64,000 nucleotides of DNA from Glandiceps talaboti (Eukaryota > Hemichordata > Enteropneusta > Spengelidae), in assembly GCF_964340395.1 (NCBI RefSeq), contig NC_135560.1, positions 8,837,598 through 8,901,597 of the forward strand. Direction: 5' to 3'. The position numbers were made by a program, and so were the translations under genes. Below, in pieces: positions 11,716 to 24,744 of this stretch; position 1 is the stretch's first letter, and every line of letters begins with the position of its first letter. The notes beneath the pieces are model-generated. The model worked only from the letters and a program-made list of their open reading frames with translations. It was not told where the DNA came from and did no database searches.

Positions 11716-14700
11716 AATTTGGCCTATTAGAGCTAAAGTCTGCTGACACGACTCCTACAAGACCATACCATTAAATGTACCTCCACAGGTTATTCAAACA
11801 TTCGTGTTATCAGCATTACTCTTATACCAATCTGGTCAACATCCTCAAGGACATACATCACACATATTCTCACGATACAAATGTGGTTCTAATCCTTAAT
11901 TTTAGGTTTAACTATAAAGCCATAACTTCAAGAAAAGTAATGGTAACACTAACAAGCTACTGTACTTGCAGTGCTATTAAATGTTAAGCTCTTCCTTTGT
12001 ACACATGAAACTCACATTACTTAAGAACACACTCCTTTATTCTCTTGTTCTGTTTCTTAGCAACCACAATTACTAAAATTCATCTATTATGGTGAACATA
12101 GAAAATGATATGTTGTCCAGGTCTTTGCATCCAGATTAGTGCTGTTTGGACAATTTCATATTTCATTCATGCCTACAGATTCATTTTCAATAATTTTTCA
12201 CTTTTCTTTTCAAATTGATCATTCAACAGACGTCAGTTTCCATGACTACCTTTCTAAAATTTCTCATATCGTCATGGTAACAATAGCATTATAAATATGT
12301 CGACCTTTCATTCTTAATGTATTCATAATTTGAGTCTCTCCTCCAATTTGTTTATTTTCTATGTTTTTTAACATTTGATATCGACTTCCTGTAGTATACA
12401 ATGTAGCTGTTTTACAAATTGGAGTAACGTAGGGCTCCGTATTATGGCTTAGATTGTTGTTTTCCTAAGGAAAATATCACACAAATCCTGATACTACAAA
12501 TGTATCAATATACAAAATGTACATTCTACTAGAAGAAATAACTATTATATATAAAAACGTGGACATACAGCAGAATGAACTGTATAGTTACTGGCCATAT
12601 CAAAATATCCCAACAAACATAGAAGTTACATAAATAAATCTGAGTTAAAAATAGTACTTTTAACTTTGAAAATACAACAGTTTTCATAGCTTTTAATTTT
12701 GTCTGGTGCAAATTCCCTCTGTATACAAATATGCATTATGTGAAACCTGGTGATGTAACCATCGATAGCACATCAGCAGCCTGCTGATTGGCTGAGAAAG
12801 GGGGTGATGGCTATAACCTCTAGTTTAAATACTGCATGATGTTGAAAATGTTAATTTGCATATAGAGGAGTTACTTTGGACTTCTGGTTCAGTGTCTGTC
12901 TGCCTTTGTGTTCTTTCCAGAAGGTAGGTGAAATATATTCAAGTCAGAAATACTAATGCCACTAAGGGAAGTAAGTGAAGACTTTCTAAATGTATGTACA
13001 TTGACTGAAAAAAATGAAAAAGAATATCATTCATTTGTATGTTGCCTATATTGTTAACATTGAAGGAGGAAGAAATTTATTGTCCACCTCAGGACATTGG
13101 AGCCATTTGGAATCAATAAACAGTTCACATTCCACACCAAATTTATCTTGCACATTAGTACACGTTCTTGCATTTGTTTACACGTTCCATCTATTCTGCA
13201 CATTTTAATTTACTGTTTACTTTCTCCATCTAAATACTGATACAGCCTAGTCTAGTTACTAACCATGTATTCATTTTCTACGACCTCTCTCTCTTTCTCG
13301 GTGTATAGTCAAACGGACAAATTCTACTGAAAATCTAGTCAAATTTCTTGCTGGGGACAGGGTGAACAGCGCATGTCATTGTCAGTAGTAATTCATCACA
13401 CAGTGACAGGCAGTCTCAATTCATTCAGTTTACTACGAAATCAACCACCAGTTTGAAAGTAAGTCATGTGAGGACACGCAATAACATCATTACGTTTATA
13501 TCAACACTCCAATAACATTAAACTACAGCTGTAAGAACAGAATGCTATACGTGCTACATAAATCCATTTGACTATAAGGTGGAGATGATCATAGCACGTA
13601 CATGTATAGTTATTAGACTAGATACAGCCATACAAACATTGACAACATGTTCATTCTTGAAACATCTATGTTTTAACTATTATTCAGGGACTTTATCACT
13701 TCCAATATTTGAAATAGTAAGCACACACTTGCTTTTGCTTTCCAATGCATGGGAACTTTAAAATGACTTCACGTCACCTTGTAATGTACAAACTATTCTA
13801 TTCTAGCTATAAACTACGATGTTATTTGATTCATGTTTTCCTATACTTCATATGGGTCTCCTCACAAATTCTCCAAACGCAAATGGAATGTAAACATCTC
13901 ACAAAGTTAAAATACTCTACAGCTTCAAAATCACGTCTCACAATTCTTGTTCCAAGATAAAATGTTCCAGAACTTTTTCTTTTTTTGTCTTCATTCAAGG
14001 TATCATCCTTCATTAAACCCCAATGTCTGAATCCCAGGTTCTCACATTTTTATCATCGTATCAAGGGAGCTACAATGATTACGACATAGATAGGATAGGA
14101 TCGTTCTTTCCATTAAGACCAATTTTTATACCTCGGCAGAAGACTGCTAGACAACTTTCTCACCCAAAGTTTAAAATTAATCATATCCAACATGTGTCTC
14201 ACAGTTGATGTATTTATTCAAAGACAGTTTTTTTTTCAATGGCTGATAATTTTTTCTAGAAAATGAATTCTGATTTTGAAAAAGAATATCTATGACCCAC
14301 TTCATACTAATTGTAGCTTTAAATTTTCAAGAGTTCATGAAGTCATTTCCCATGAGCTTTGAGGTCATCTATTACTTTTCAAAAAAATATTTACATAGTA
14401 ACTATTGATGTACATTTGTATTTGTACAATGGAATTACGGTCACAACAAAAAATGTCCTCATCAGGCATTTGACATTTCAACTTTTTAAAGCTGATCATT
14501 TCATAAATTTTATTTCTCAGAGTTTCCAGGAATATCTATGGTTACGCAGGATGGTTTTATTTTAATCCTAAACCAATCACCCACTTCAAATAAAGAGTGA
14601 TCATAAACCCAAACTTTGACTTCCTTGTTAAATATCACTGATATTCTATACACGTATGGCATCGTCATAAAAAACAGCAGGCTTCTTTTGCGGCAATTTA

Positions 14701-14884
14701 CAACAGGCGCCACCAGGAGGCTTGATTTTTCTCACTGCACCACTATTCCGGTAGACATGTGATGCTCTGGCTGGCAAAGAATGGTGCATGGTGTAGTGTA
14801 CTGATGTATTAAAACCAAGCTATTTTCAAACATACATCAACATTTTATGACTTGGAATGACTGAAATGCAAGTAGTATAAAACA

Positions 14885-15115
14885 GATGGCGCATATAACA
14901 AAAGGTAGATTTTACACCACATGGCGCATGTACAGGCAACAGACGGTAGATTTTACACCACATGGCGCATGTACAGGCAACAGAGGGTAAATTTTACAGC
15001 ACACCATCACGGCTCATATACAGGCATCAGAGGGTAGATTTTATACCACATGGCTCATATACAGGCAACAGGCAACAGACGATAGACTTTACACCACATG
15101 GCTCACGTACAGACA
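14885..15115. repeat. minisatellite, about 42-58-bp unit, five copies
   Basis: Units contain GGTAGATTTTACACCACATG followed by GCGCATGTACAGGCAACAGA or GCTCATATACAGGCA(A/T)CAGA. Copies differ by point changes and one short internal duplication (GGCAACAGGCAACAG). Confidence 0.85.
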
Positions 15116-16339
15116 ATAATTATGTTACAAAGACATGAAAGATATGAATGAATCTGATAAAATCAGATGATAAGTACTTGACTTGTTTTATTTACTGTAT
15201 TTCACTTTTACTGTGTTTGTTCTTGATATTTTGTTTTGTTTTTATGGTGGATGACCAGTCTTCTCTGTCAAACACAAAGGACTTGAAATATACAGTAGTC
15301 ACATGGTAAAGAAGTCAAATAATGTCTTCTGGATGTAAATTAACAACTATAAAGAATCATTTTCATTATCACCAAACTATAGCTACATTCATTCCAGGAT
15401 AGGTATTTGTTTTATATCCTACTACACATATGTACTACATTTGACACAAAAAACAAATGAATTCCCATTATACGCCATAGAGGGCAATATATCACTACAC
15501 TTGCTTGGATTCTGAGGACTGTAGTTTATTTCCTGTTGTCCATATTTGCTTTAAATTCAGAATATGTGACAATTAATGCTACTGTTTAACCATTAAGATT
15601 TTGTTTTGCTTATTTCCTGGTTAACTTGTTTATAACCATAGCATCCTACACCAAGGGTGTCCACACTAAATTGGTTATAAGTTTATGGTGAACAAAACAA
15701 ATGCATCTACAACAAAGAAAAGTATTAATAAAAACTCACAAACATAACAGACATGAACAACAAAGTAAGTCGTTACACATCGTTGTCAATGACTCTATGC
15801 AATAAACAGTACAACACATTTTTCTGTATATAAAAGTCACTCATTTAAATATACATGTACTTAGAAAGAGTTACACCTAAGTCAATCTAAGTACAGGTAT
15901 CATGAAGGTCATAAAAGGCATGAGTAAAATTAGTTTTTGCGTAAAACCCCCCCACACACCCCACCCCCAACCGTCAGTCGAAATCGAACATTGTCCACAA
16001 AAACAAATTAAAAACTAAAGCTTGTCTCGCATTAATATATCGTTTGATTTGATTGATTTAGAAGTCACCTAAAAACGTTTTGTTTCTTCAAAATTTTGAG
16101 GAAAAACGTCATTTATATAACGAAATTTCGGGCTACGAATAACTGAATACGTTCATCACTTGCGTCTCTATGTTTATATATCTACCGACATCATGCATCA
16201 CGCCACGTGTTGCCGAACATTGCGATTTCTCAACTCAACCCCATCATTTAGGAATGTTACTGTACTGAGAAACATAAAAAATTAGTTGTTGTTTTAGAAT
16301 ATATAAAACAAATCCCGTTATTCGATGATATAAAAGTCA

Positions 16340-16414
16340 AAACTGCACTTCCGCAACCCGGAAATTCAACAGCATTTCTTGGCCCTACCATGGCCGCCCG
16401 CCAAGCGTGAGCTT
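16340..16414 (+). promoter_or_regulatory. orphan promoter-like spot with possible non-coding first exon
   Basis: In otherwise AT-rich DNA there is a short GC-rich patch with facing ETS-like sites (ACTTCCGC and CCCGGAAAT), followed by CCATGGCCGCC, which resembles a YY1 site at a transcription start. A strong donor (GCTT before GTAAGTTG) follows at 16415. The ATG at 16389 opens only six codons, so any exon here would be 5' UTR or non-coding RNA. A second donor-like site follows ATGGAAG at about 16645. No downstream plus-strand coding exon was found before HAUS1 at 32.6 kb, so the target is unknown. Confidence 0.35.
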
Positions 16415-17576
16415 GTAAGTTGTACTGTTAGTTTGTACTGAATATTGAAACTTTGATTTCGTGCATATCTTATTGTTTTTTTTTAATGAATATCGCCCAT
16501 GAACTTGCACTCATAAAAACATGTGCAGTACTAGTTTCATCAGCACATTACTGGCTGAGTACGTGGTTTTCTTTGACGATCGAAAATTATGACAAACTAC
16601 GATCAACTACGATAGAAGACGATGTCATCATTGGAAACATGGAAGGTGAGAATCACTATCTATTGTGTGTTGGCGATAAAAAATTATGTGTATCTACGCG
16701 TAAAGACGACATCGTTAAGGGAAACAAAGAAATGTAAACTTATTATCTATTGTCAGTTATTCATGAACCTGAACACCTCATTATCTCCCGTTTCTCGTAG
16801 TACATCGTAGCTACTAGTAGTTACTAGTCTTTACTCGTAGCGACGCGTAATTACGATGCTTTTGATTTCGATGACGCCCCTTAGGGAGATAGAGGAACAT
16901 AAATAAACAACTTTTCTTTCACAGCCTGTTGAACCCCTTACCACTATTACATTTTGTATCTGTGACTAATAGGTCATGACGGTTTATCCGGAAAAGGGCA
17001 ATGTACATGTATCTCCAGTTTGGAATTTGTGATGTCACAGATGGAGAAATCAAATACCAACAACATATCTACTTTAATATGGTTCTCATTATTGAACAAT
17101 CAACAGTACATTTAGTGAGCTGACATGTCTGTAGGTGTATTATTAGCAGCCCACACAACGGAAACTTCAACTCCTACGCTATGGATCATACAGGGATCAA
17201 ATGTATTGACTTGCGTTTTAACCTTTAGTCTTGATGTTTTTAATGGATGTATATGCAGTGACTCTAAAATCAAATACTGATTTACAACCCAAAATGTTGC
17301 TTCCCTGCGCGGGAATCATATTTTGTATATTACAAGTCTATGCCATTAAACCATACACAGTAATAGGTGAAGAAGAAGTCTTTTTTACTAAAGGTTGGGG
17401 AACCCCGGTAACAGAAAGGGGGTAATATGTTAAAACTGGCATAGATTCCAATATATTAACCATAATCTTGGTGAGAAACCCTACTAAAATGATGGGAGTA
17501 CTCAAGTAGATTTTACCTGCTTGCTATCTTCAACAAAAACACTAAGAAGGCCGATTGATGTAATAGCTGAAATATA

Positions 17577-17856
17577 CGTGAAACAACACAAAGTCTGTGT
17601 TTGCAACTCAATAAATTTTAAAAAACTAAAAAATGTGTAAAAGGTTTGTTATTGTACATACATGTACATTTTTGTACATGTACACTAACAAACATTTGAC
17701 ACATTTTATCATTCTTTTACAATCTATTGAGTTACAAACAAGGACTTCACATATGTTGTTTCACATTGATTTTTCAAGTAGAAAGCCATGATAAAATTGT
17801 TTTATAAATTAAAAATCCAAAATAATTATCCAATCTGCATCCATATGGCCACTTTA
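17577..17856. mobile_element. palindromic Tc1/mariner-like MITE, left-truncated copy
   Basis: The right end CATCCATATGGCCACTT followed by TA matches the ends of the intact copies at 40871-41206 and 62350-62695. The centre carries TTGTACATGTACA-type palindromes between TTTGTTATTGTACATACATG and ACTAACAAACATTTG arms. The left terminal 60-70 bp are missing or diverged: the element begins near GTGAAACAACACAAAGTCTG. Confidence 0.75.
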
Positions 17857-18171
17857 ATATAAATGATAAAATAGCAGCAAACAATCTCTTAGACAAAACT
17901 TCAAGACATTCTATTTATAGCGCAACAGAAACTGAATCAGATGTAGTCAGTATGACATGACATGTCACATCATCCTTTTAGATACAAGTAGCATTTCTAA
18001 TTAAACTGAATTTATTCCATCAGAAAGTGAAAACAAAATGTACAATCTTTGAAAATAACAGAAAGATTCTGGTTTAATAGGGCCATTGAAATAGTTCCCT
18101 AAGAACAAATCAAAGTCCATGGTCCAGATATACATGTAAGTTATTAAAGGCAAATTTGGGTTATAAGTTAT

Positions 18172-18372
18172 AACAACAAAAATACATTATTGTAAATAAT
18201 GAGATAGATATATGTCAGTGGCAAAATTATATAAATATATTTATATGCCCTCTCTGGATCTAACAACAAAAATACATATATTGTAAATAATTATGAAGAT
18301 AATGTTGGTGTCAACAATAATGTTACATTATATAAATATATATAGGCACTCTCTTGATCTAGCAATATAAAT
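18172..18372. repeat. tandem duplication, about 95-bp unit, 2-3 copies
   Basis: AACAACAAAAATACAT(A)TTG, TTATATAAATATAT and GCCCTCTCTGGATCTA / GCACTCTCTTGATCTA recur in the same order. A third, shorter start is at AGCAATATAAATATG. Confidence 0.7.
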
Positions 18373-20040
18373 ATGATAAACAGATACACACAAAAATAGA
18401 AGTACAGCGCCAAGTAAGGTCATTCTATCAAAAGATACTGTTTTAGGTTTGCCTAAATCTATGTCATTCTATTGTCATGGGAACAGAATTACGAGGTTTT
18501 AGAAGCCTTTCCATAGTGCTGAAAACCACAATACAGCTTATACTCTACAGCCAATGATGTGAGTGCCCTTCACATGTTCTATAATGTATTTATATATGAT
18601 ATAAACACAAAGGTAGTCCATCTCTCTGTCCGAGTCACAGTCACCTGTATTGTCACTATTCATTCAAAAGAAGTCTTTCAAATCCTATAAATATCCTGGT
18701 GACTATTTACTCAAAAACTTTACGATTAACAAAGAACATTCTCTGCTGTGCCTGACACCTGTAGGCACCCATACAAATTATTATACCAACAAAACATACA
18801 CTATAACAAATACAGTACATGTACAGTACATGTATATGGTTAGGGCGGAGTAACGCAATGCATCTTATACAAAAATGTAGTCTACAACAGTATATAAAAT
18901 AGCTCTCACTTCACCTCTGATTCTGCCTTAGTTTAGACTTCTTATTGTCATCACTTTCCCCAATGAAAACTCCTGCTTCCATACTGGAATATTGAATTGT
19001 GATGTACTATTAACATTATAGGTAACATTTCTAACAATTTTGACTGTAATAAAACTTTTAGCTTGAAATAGTGAGTTATACCTATCAGCTATATTGTACT
19101 TTCTTCAACAAGAAGATCAGTGATTATAATCCAAAACTATTCATCAGCTTGGGGTAGATCATATGAATTACAAAATTACAACACATATGTATAATTCAAC
19201 TAAATATAAGAACTCAATATGTTTTAATGAAGTTGAACTGCTTCTGTGTTTAATACACATTTACAGTACACGCAGACTGCCCATATTCCTAACCTTGTGA
19301 CAATGTCAGATGATAGAAATTCATTCCCGATACCCAACTGTTCAGATAAACGGTTTACTGGAAGAAAACAAAGGCTTGATATCAAACTTCACTCTCCAGC
19401 TGATCCATATCCTATGCAGTTTGTTGTGCCAATACATGTAAAAACCGTACAACTTCAAAATGCAGTCGGAGTGACTATGTTATTTCACTTTCTAATAAAT
19501 CACTACACAACAAGGTGACATGGATTCCTTACTAATTATAGGGGACTTTCATTTCCTTCAGTTATTGTACTACAGGGACTGCATGGATTCCTTTACTTCC
19601 TGTTCAATCAATCACTTCATGAAATAAGAGAACACTTTGAGGTCCATCTCCTATATTGACCTGCTGAGGGCAGTATATCCATTTCCTTGATCGGCTGTTG
19701 TCAAAAGAAAACATTTCTCTCCACCCTCTGTGACTCAACTGATACATGTAAGTCACGGTGTGTACTTCTATTGAATGTAGTTGGCAAGCTGTGACTTAGT
19801 TAAACATTCACTCTCTTCTCTTTTCAGTACAAGGTTCCGACTAACACATTTTTAGGATGTCAGAGTTCATATTGAAGAACGTCTACATTTGGTGATTTGT
19901 ATAAAATGAACATGGTTTTTTCCCATAGTGAACCCTGATCTCATGCAACTAAGCCAAATTAGCATGTCTGTCTGGAGCAGAAAGGTCTGAATTGGAAATT
20001 GCCAGTCAGTCTCAGGTGTAAAAATGTAAGACATTTTATA

Positions 20041-20500
20041 ACAGCTGATCTCGGTGAAAAGAGTTGTTACCTGGCCAATCACTGAGTTGTAACAGTTCAG
20101 TGGAACTATTTGTAGCCTGCCAATCACTGAATTGTAACAGTTCAGTGGAACTATTTGTAGCCTGCCAATCACTGAATTGTAACACTTAAGTGGAAATATT
20201 TGTAGCCTGCCAATCACTGAATTGTAACACTTAAGTGGAAAGAGTTCTAGCCTAGTCAATCACTGAGTTGTTACCTGGCCAATCACTGAGTTGTAACAGT
20301 TCAATGAACAAATTGGTAACATGGCCAATCACTGAATTGTATATCAGTTGAGTGGAAGAGTTGTACTGTCAGTCCCTGAACTGTAACAGTTTAGTGAAAG
20401 AGTTGTATCCTGGTCAATCACTAAGTTGTAACATTTCATTGTAAAAGTTGAATGGAAAGTGTTGTAGCCTGGCCCATCACAAATTGTAACAGTCAAAGAA
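20041..20500. repeat. minisatellite, about 57-bp unit, about 8 copies
   Basis: The unit contains CCTGCCAATCACTGAATTGT, AACAGTTCAGTGGAA and (C/A)TATTTGTAG. Copies toward the right are more diverged (GGTCAATCACTAAGTTGTAA). The minus-strand open frame across it repeats a CYNSVIG.LQI peptide and is a by-product of the array. Confidence 0.9.
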
Positions 20501-20954
20501 ACATATTGTACCTACAGCATGGCAGTCATATGATACATGGTGAAGTATCTCAACAAACACAAATTCTTCCTGCACAAGGCTAATATATCTCATCCTTAGG
20601 CTATATTGTAGTTTCCTATTGAATGATACACCAGACATATTGGTATAGTGTTATACTGGGAATGTGTCAGGTTAATTTCCTGCTGGAATAACAATCCCAG
20701 ACTTACAAGTATTGTACTCATAACCAACATGACAATACTAATAACGGTACTATATTATTATAGTACTTTTTGATGACTTTTAGTTGTTATCAACATTTAG
20801 CCTCTGTGATGCAAATCTAAATCCAAAATACTGACTGATTGGGGAATGCATGAAAAACCATAAAAATCAAACATGCAATCTTGCTATTTATTACGAATGT
20901 TCAATATGGCCTAGGGATAAATTCTCACTCAGTATGACTATCACTTTCGTTCAG

Positions 20955-21375
20955 CAGGGCTTGTGGAAAATTCTAAATGGTTCAGCATGGCCAGGGGAGA
21001 AATCTCAGTTTGGTTCCGAATGGCCATAGGAGAATCCTCAGTTTGGTTCAGCATGGCCATGAAAGAAATCTCACTGTGTCTCAGTTTGTTTCAGCATGGC
21101 CTAAGGAAAACTCAGTTTGGTTCGGTAGAACTCTCAATTTGGTTCAACATGGCCAGGGGAGAATTCTCAATTTGGTTCAGTATGGCAGAGAAGAACTCTC
21201 ACAATGGTTCAGCATGGCCTGGGGAGAACTCAGTTTGGTTCAGCAGGGCCTGGGGAGAACTCTCAATTTGGTTCAGCACAGGCTGGGGAGAACTCTCATA
21301 TTGGTTCAGCATGGCTGTGGAGAATTCTCAATTTGGTTCAGCACGGGCTGGGGAGAACACTCACCTCAAGACTGC
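20955..21375. repeat. minisatellite, about 32-33-bp unit, about 12 copies
   Basis: The unit is close to TTCAGCATGGCC(A/T)GGGGAGAA followed by (T/C)TCTCA(A/G)TTTGG. Because the unit is near 33 bp, two reading frames stay open for about 155 codons and give W-F-S-M-A type peptide repeats. There is no supporting ATG context, splice site or domain. Confidence 0.9.
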
Positions 21376-23866
21376 ACCTTGGTTCTTAAGCATAGCCTCA
21401 GGCCAGGAAGAGAAATGCTCCTTGATCTGAACAGTACAGTTCATACATTTGAGTGGTAACATGACAAGGAAAGGTTAAATAGCATTGTTTTCAGTTACAA
21501 TCTTTGGCCTATGAAATCATCACAAACATACATCACAAAAATACAATGCACTACATACATGTATGTTCCAAAGAACTACCGAGGGTATATGATATTTGAC
21601 CCCCAAGGACAGTGCACCATGGTGTCCACCATTCTCAACATGAGAAGGAGTCATCGTGTTTTTTTTAAAGTGAAAAGTTCACATAGTTATTAGATGAATG
21701 TATTTTTAAAACCATGATTTATTTGTTTATTACAACATATCATCTTTCACAATGCTAGCTGTAAAGTAAATGCAATGAAACTCTATACAGAACAGTACCA
21801 TAAAGTAATGTCCCTTGATGAGGCATGGCATGTAAAAGTGAAAATAAATAGCATTATACATACTGTCATCTTAATAGTCTTTTAATTGAACTAGTACATC
21901 TATAAATTATTCCAACAGGAAATTAACTTTTACTTCACTGAAATTGTCAGTACTTTCTAGAATTCAATCTAAAATATTATACTGCAACAATAACGAAAAA
22001 TGAACTTATCATTTGTGTACTTATGAACTGACTTTTTTTTTTAAAGAGAAGATTTAACTTTCATATTTTTCAATTTTGTACATTTGAAGACTGGCACACA
22101 TAACGTGATTAGTTTTTGTTACACAACCAAGGGTTTTTATTACTAATAACTAATGAATAACAGTTCACATGTTCAGGTTGACGGGCTTTCTCAAACTGTC
22201 TGTTTTCCTGGCTTTACCATTATAATTTACCGACCAAAGAACGTTACACTGTAAGATACAAATGTACACTGTTTTGTGCAGCCCTATCAGGCTTCTAAAC
22301 GACATAAGTGTTTGCTGATAGCCATGACACTAATGTTGTATCTTACAGACTGGATGACCATATGTATAAGGGATAGAACACATAAAACTGAACTTACTGA
22401 GTACATTTGCACCAATGATAACTGAATGTGTGAATATCAAAATTAGGAAATAGCTGTAGATTATTTCATTTTATCAGTATACCTTAAACTAGATTTTATT
22501 GTACTTTTGCATAATGTAAAAAAAAAAATACGACAAAATATCTCATACTTATTATAATGGCCCCCAGTTGGATTAGGATTATAATCCAAGAATGAAAACA
22601 GTTTTCTGACAAAGCCGTAGAAAAGTTAGCCTGAAAGATCCAGGCGTTCCATCCACTTATATAATGCGTTCTGTCTGGGATAGTGAGTGGTTAATTAAGC
22701 AAACCAACAGCTGGACCTTTCAGATTTAGAAAAGTTGGTCCTACAAAACAGAATGGTCCTATGCAATCCATATGGCTTCACTGATAAAGATAACACTACA
22801 TACAATGTATGTGAGAACCTGAGATTGAATCCCCAGAGGTCGCGGCCACTTTTTTTTTCCCTAACCTTCAATACTCTAAGTGGTTCACCCGCTTCTTTAT
22901 AAACTATACTTTTCACTTATAATTTCCAAACAATATCTTTTAATACTTATTTTGATTATGTACAGTGCTTCATTTACCGTCTGATTCTGGATCCTATCCT
23001 ACACTCTTTTTTTTTCATGTTTTGAAAGTGGTGGAAAGGATCTAGGAACACATGGCATTTTTGTCAATATTTAGGTTAAACTTTTAAATGCACTGCTTGC
23101 AAATAAAATAAACAGTTTAAAGTTTCCAGTTCAACTCATCAGGACCTTTGAGTGAAGTCTGACTAAAATATTGCATGCTTTGTATCAACACATCACCAAC
23201 GCTAATATAAACACTATTCTCTAGATCCTAAATCTGTAAAAATCTGTTGTAGAAATACAGCTGGATTACTTTTGTTATTCACCTCTTTCCTTTATATATT
23301 GTCATTTCTGTTTTATTTTTGGTTTATTTTTTTGTTTCAAGAGAGTATGCTAATTCCTATGTACAAAGAGACATTTACTACGGGAACAAAAAAATCAAAA
23401 CTGGACAATAATAAGCTATATTCCTATAACAGATACAGATTCCTTTTACACATGTACTTTCATATCATAACATATAGTTGGACTATAATGACTATATCTT
23501 GATATGATGGCCATACTCTTATCTGGTCATATACACAGTGTACATCATTTTATTTCATGTTATTTCATTTTTTTACATTATTTTATCTCATTTTATTTTT
23601 TTATTTTACATCCTGTCCTGTCTTTTTTTTACTGGCTAGGATGTTATGCTAGCATTTGTTGTACAGCCTGGCCTGTTTGGGGAAATTATAACCACCCACT
23701 ACAGAATATGATCAATAAATGAGTTTTTAATATTGCTTGAGAAGAGAATAATGACTGTTGGTAATCTTTCGATGATCAATATTAGAACTTTCAAACTTTA
23801 TCATACTATACACATAGTCTGTCTATTACATGTATTATATTTTGTTGTATTTTGTTGTATTTTGTT

Positions 23867-23882
23867 GGGGGGGGGGGGGGGG
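23867..23882 (+). repeat. poly-G tract (16 G)
   Basis: An uninterrupted G run after three TTTTGTTGTAT units. Confidence 0.9.
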
Positions 23883-24744
23883 ATCCCAGAATGTTATTTT
23901 ATTTATTATTAATTATATGTACATAACATGTACATAACCATGTAATACAGTAATCCAAATGTAATCTACTAATGTACACTGTACAGTGCACACTGAGGGT
24001 GTAAATGTAGAATAGATCTCAGCCATATAGTCTCTCAGTGCAAATACATGTACACTGGCATATAAACATACTTTCAACAGAGCTACATGGTAGTACAGAG
24101 TTCTAGATCTAATGCTATTTCGTTAACTAAAATAGTATTTACAGAGATGTTACAAAGAAGTCAGGACAACTTTTAACAGTTTAGGTATAGTAACGTAAAT
24201 TTTACCTTAGTTAAAAACCGCAACGATACAATCAATTCTCTAAACTAGACAAAAGACAATTATAAACAACTTTTTTTGTCTAACTACATATGTGAATCAT
24301 ATTTACAGAAACTGCACAAAATGTGTTGGTGTTTTATATGATAGTCAAAGTATCTAGCTAAATAAACTAAACAAAAACTATACCATTAACCTCTTTTCAG
24401 TTTAGTTCTGTAATAAAACCTAAAATAAGTAGCTGCAACACTCTACATGTAAATACAGAAAACATTCTCACGGTCCAGGGAAATACAGCATTGCAGGCCC
24501 ATAAAAGTTGTTCAAACAGTTTGTATAATTCAGAATATATTAGCAAAACAGACAGGTCAGATGCACTTATCGTGTAAGTTTAGTAATATAAACCTTACTG
24601 AGTAGACAGAACACCGCCATCAGCCTAGAGGTTATCCGTGGTTTTGATGCCTATCTTTCCGTTGCTTTGAATTTGTCTCTCTCTGTGGCTTGAATCCTTC
24701 AAAGCCATGCATAGCCTCTATACATCATCACCATCATCAACATG

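Larger units (their letters stand above)
6887..16339. other. gene-free region (possible first intron of Shc)
   Basis: No exon with convincing codon structure and splice sites was seen on either strand. Longer open frames at 10949-11341 and 14510-14713 are explained by repeats or lack matching splice sites. The region holds the repeats listed separately near 7.5, 10.1-11.7 and 14.9 kb; the rest is AT-rich single-copy-looking sequence with scattered TACATGTA-type palindromes. Confidence 0.5.

Noticed and set aside
14510-14713. Minus-strand frame with a plausible beta-strand-like sequence
   Set aside because: No matching splice sites or recognisable domain, and it is isolated by many kilobases from other exons.
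19246-19518. 90-codon plus-strand frame downstream of the orphan promoter
   Set aside because: It starts at a non-ATG codon, has no clear acceptor or donor, and the composition is not distinctive.
19867-20259. 130-codon minus-strand open frame
   Set aside because: Most of it is the translation of the 57-bp minisatellite; the rest has no splice context.
22800-22870. GATTGAATCCCC block considered as a tRNA or SINE B box
   Set aside because: No A box at the right distance and no tRNA fold could be drawn.
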